Origin: Alphaproteobacteria bacterium
GTDB lineage: Bacteria > Pseudomonadota > Alphaproteobacteria > ATCC43930 > CGMCC-115725
Reading direction: 5' to 3'
Length of the DNA: 6,826 nucleotides
Assembly: GCA_030040495.1 (NCBI GenBank)
Contig: JASHTP010000403.1
Coordinates: 1 to 6,826 of the forward strand
Shown here piece after piece: positions 6,753-6,826 of this stretch. The position numbers and the translations under genes are program-made. Positions within the stretch are counted from its first letter, which is position 1. Every line of letters begins with the position of its first letter. The notes beneath the pieces were generated by a model, which did no database searches, was not told the origin of the DNA, and saw only the letters and a list, made by a program, of their open reading frames with translations.

Positions 6753-6826
6753 ATGCCCATGCTCTACGAACAGGATATCGGCTTCTGCCTCGCCGCGACC
6801 ATCGGCGCGAACGGGCTCGCCGACGA
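6753..6826 (+). CDS. pgi: N-terminal start of a gene, probably glucose-6-phosphate isomerase (partial)
   Basis: Only the first 24 codons are in the window. They read MPMLYEQDIGFCLAATIGAN followed by GLAD, with no stop before the edge. The pattern of a short start, Tyr-x-Gln/His-x-Ile, then Cys-Leu-Ala and an (A/T)IG-x-x-GL segment resembles the N-termini I recall for glucose-6-phosphate isomerases of Rhodospirillales-type alphaproteobacteria, where pgi follows the M16 pair. That enzyme interconverts glucose-6-phosphate and fructose-6-phosphate in the cytoplasm. No catalytic motif is visible, so the name rests on a short resemblance and synteny. It begins 40 bases after the second M16 gene on the same strand and has a strong ribosome binding site, so it may belong to the same transcript. 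Confidence 0.5.
   Translation, partial: MPMLYEQDIGFCLAATIGANGLAD

Noticed and set aside
5165..6760. A 531-codon open frame on the minus strand opposite the second M16 gene
   Set aside because: It has the same cause: Arg/Gly/Ala/Glu-rich antisense of a GC-rich gene, with no motifs and directly overlapping a well-supported coding region.

Overview
This is a compact, very GC-rich stretch (roughly 70% GC by eye, with G or C at most third codon positions). Every supportable gene lies on the + strand, with no gap longer than about 62 bases. The order ileS, lspA, a DUF3035 lipoprotein gene, two M16 peptidase-family genes and a pgi-like start suggests an alphaproteobacterium, probably Rhodospirillales-like. 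That placement rests on gene order and protein style; no taxonomic search was possible.

Layout. Bases 1-62 may hold the last codons of an upstream gene (ribF is the usual neighbour). Isoleucyl-tRNA synthetase follows at 63-2888, and its stop shares one base with the start of signal peptidase II (lspA, 2888-3364). About 25 bases later comes a small DUF3035 lipoprotein gene (about 3390-3980). A GTG-started M16 metallopeptidase with an intact zinc site (4017-5363) follows 36 bases after that. Its stop overlaps by 4 bases the TTG start of a second M16 protein that has lost the zinc site (5360-6712). A reading frame starting at 6753 runs off the window and resembles the N-terminus of glucose-6-phosphate isomerase. 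No promoter, terminator, RNA gene, mobile element, CRISPR array or long repeat is supportable, and no gene-free stretch exceeds 300 bases.

How the genes fit together. The tight spacing and overlaps suggest one transcript. IleS charges tRNA-Ile in the cytoplasm. LspA cleaves prolipoprotein signal peptides in the inner membrane, and the next gene encodes a protein with a lipobox, which is a predicted substrate. The two M16 proteins both have signal peptides and divide the family's key residues between them: the first has HFLEH but lacks the Arg/Tyr pair, while the second has Arg/Tyr but no HxxEH. This is the signature of an obligate heterodimeric periplasmic protease. The locus is mostly conserved housekeeping. 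The least understood part is the DUF3035 lipoprotein and its link to the M16 pair.
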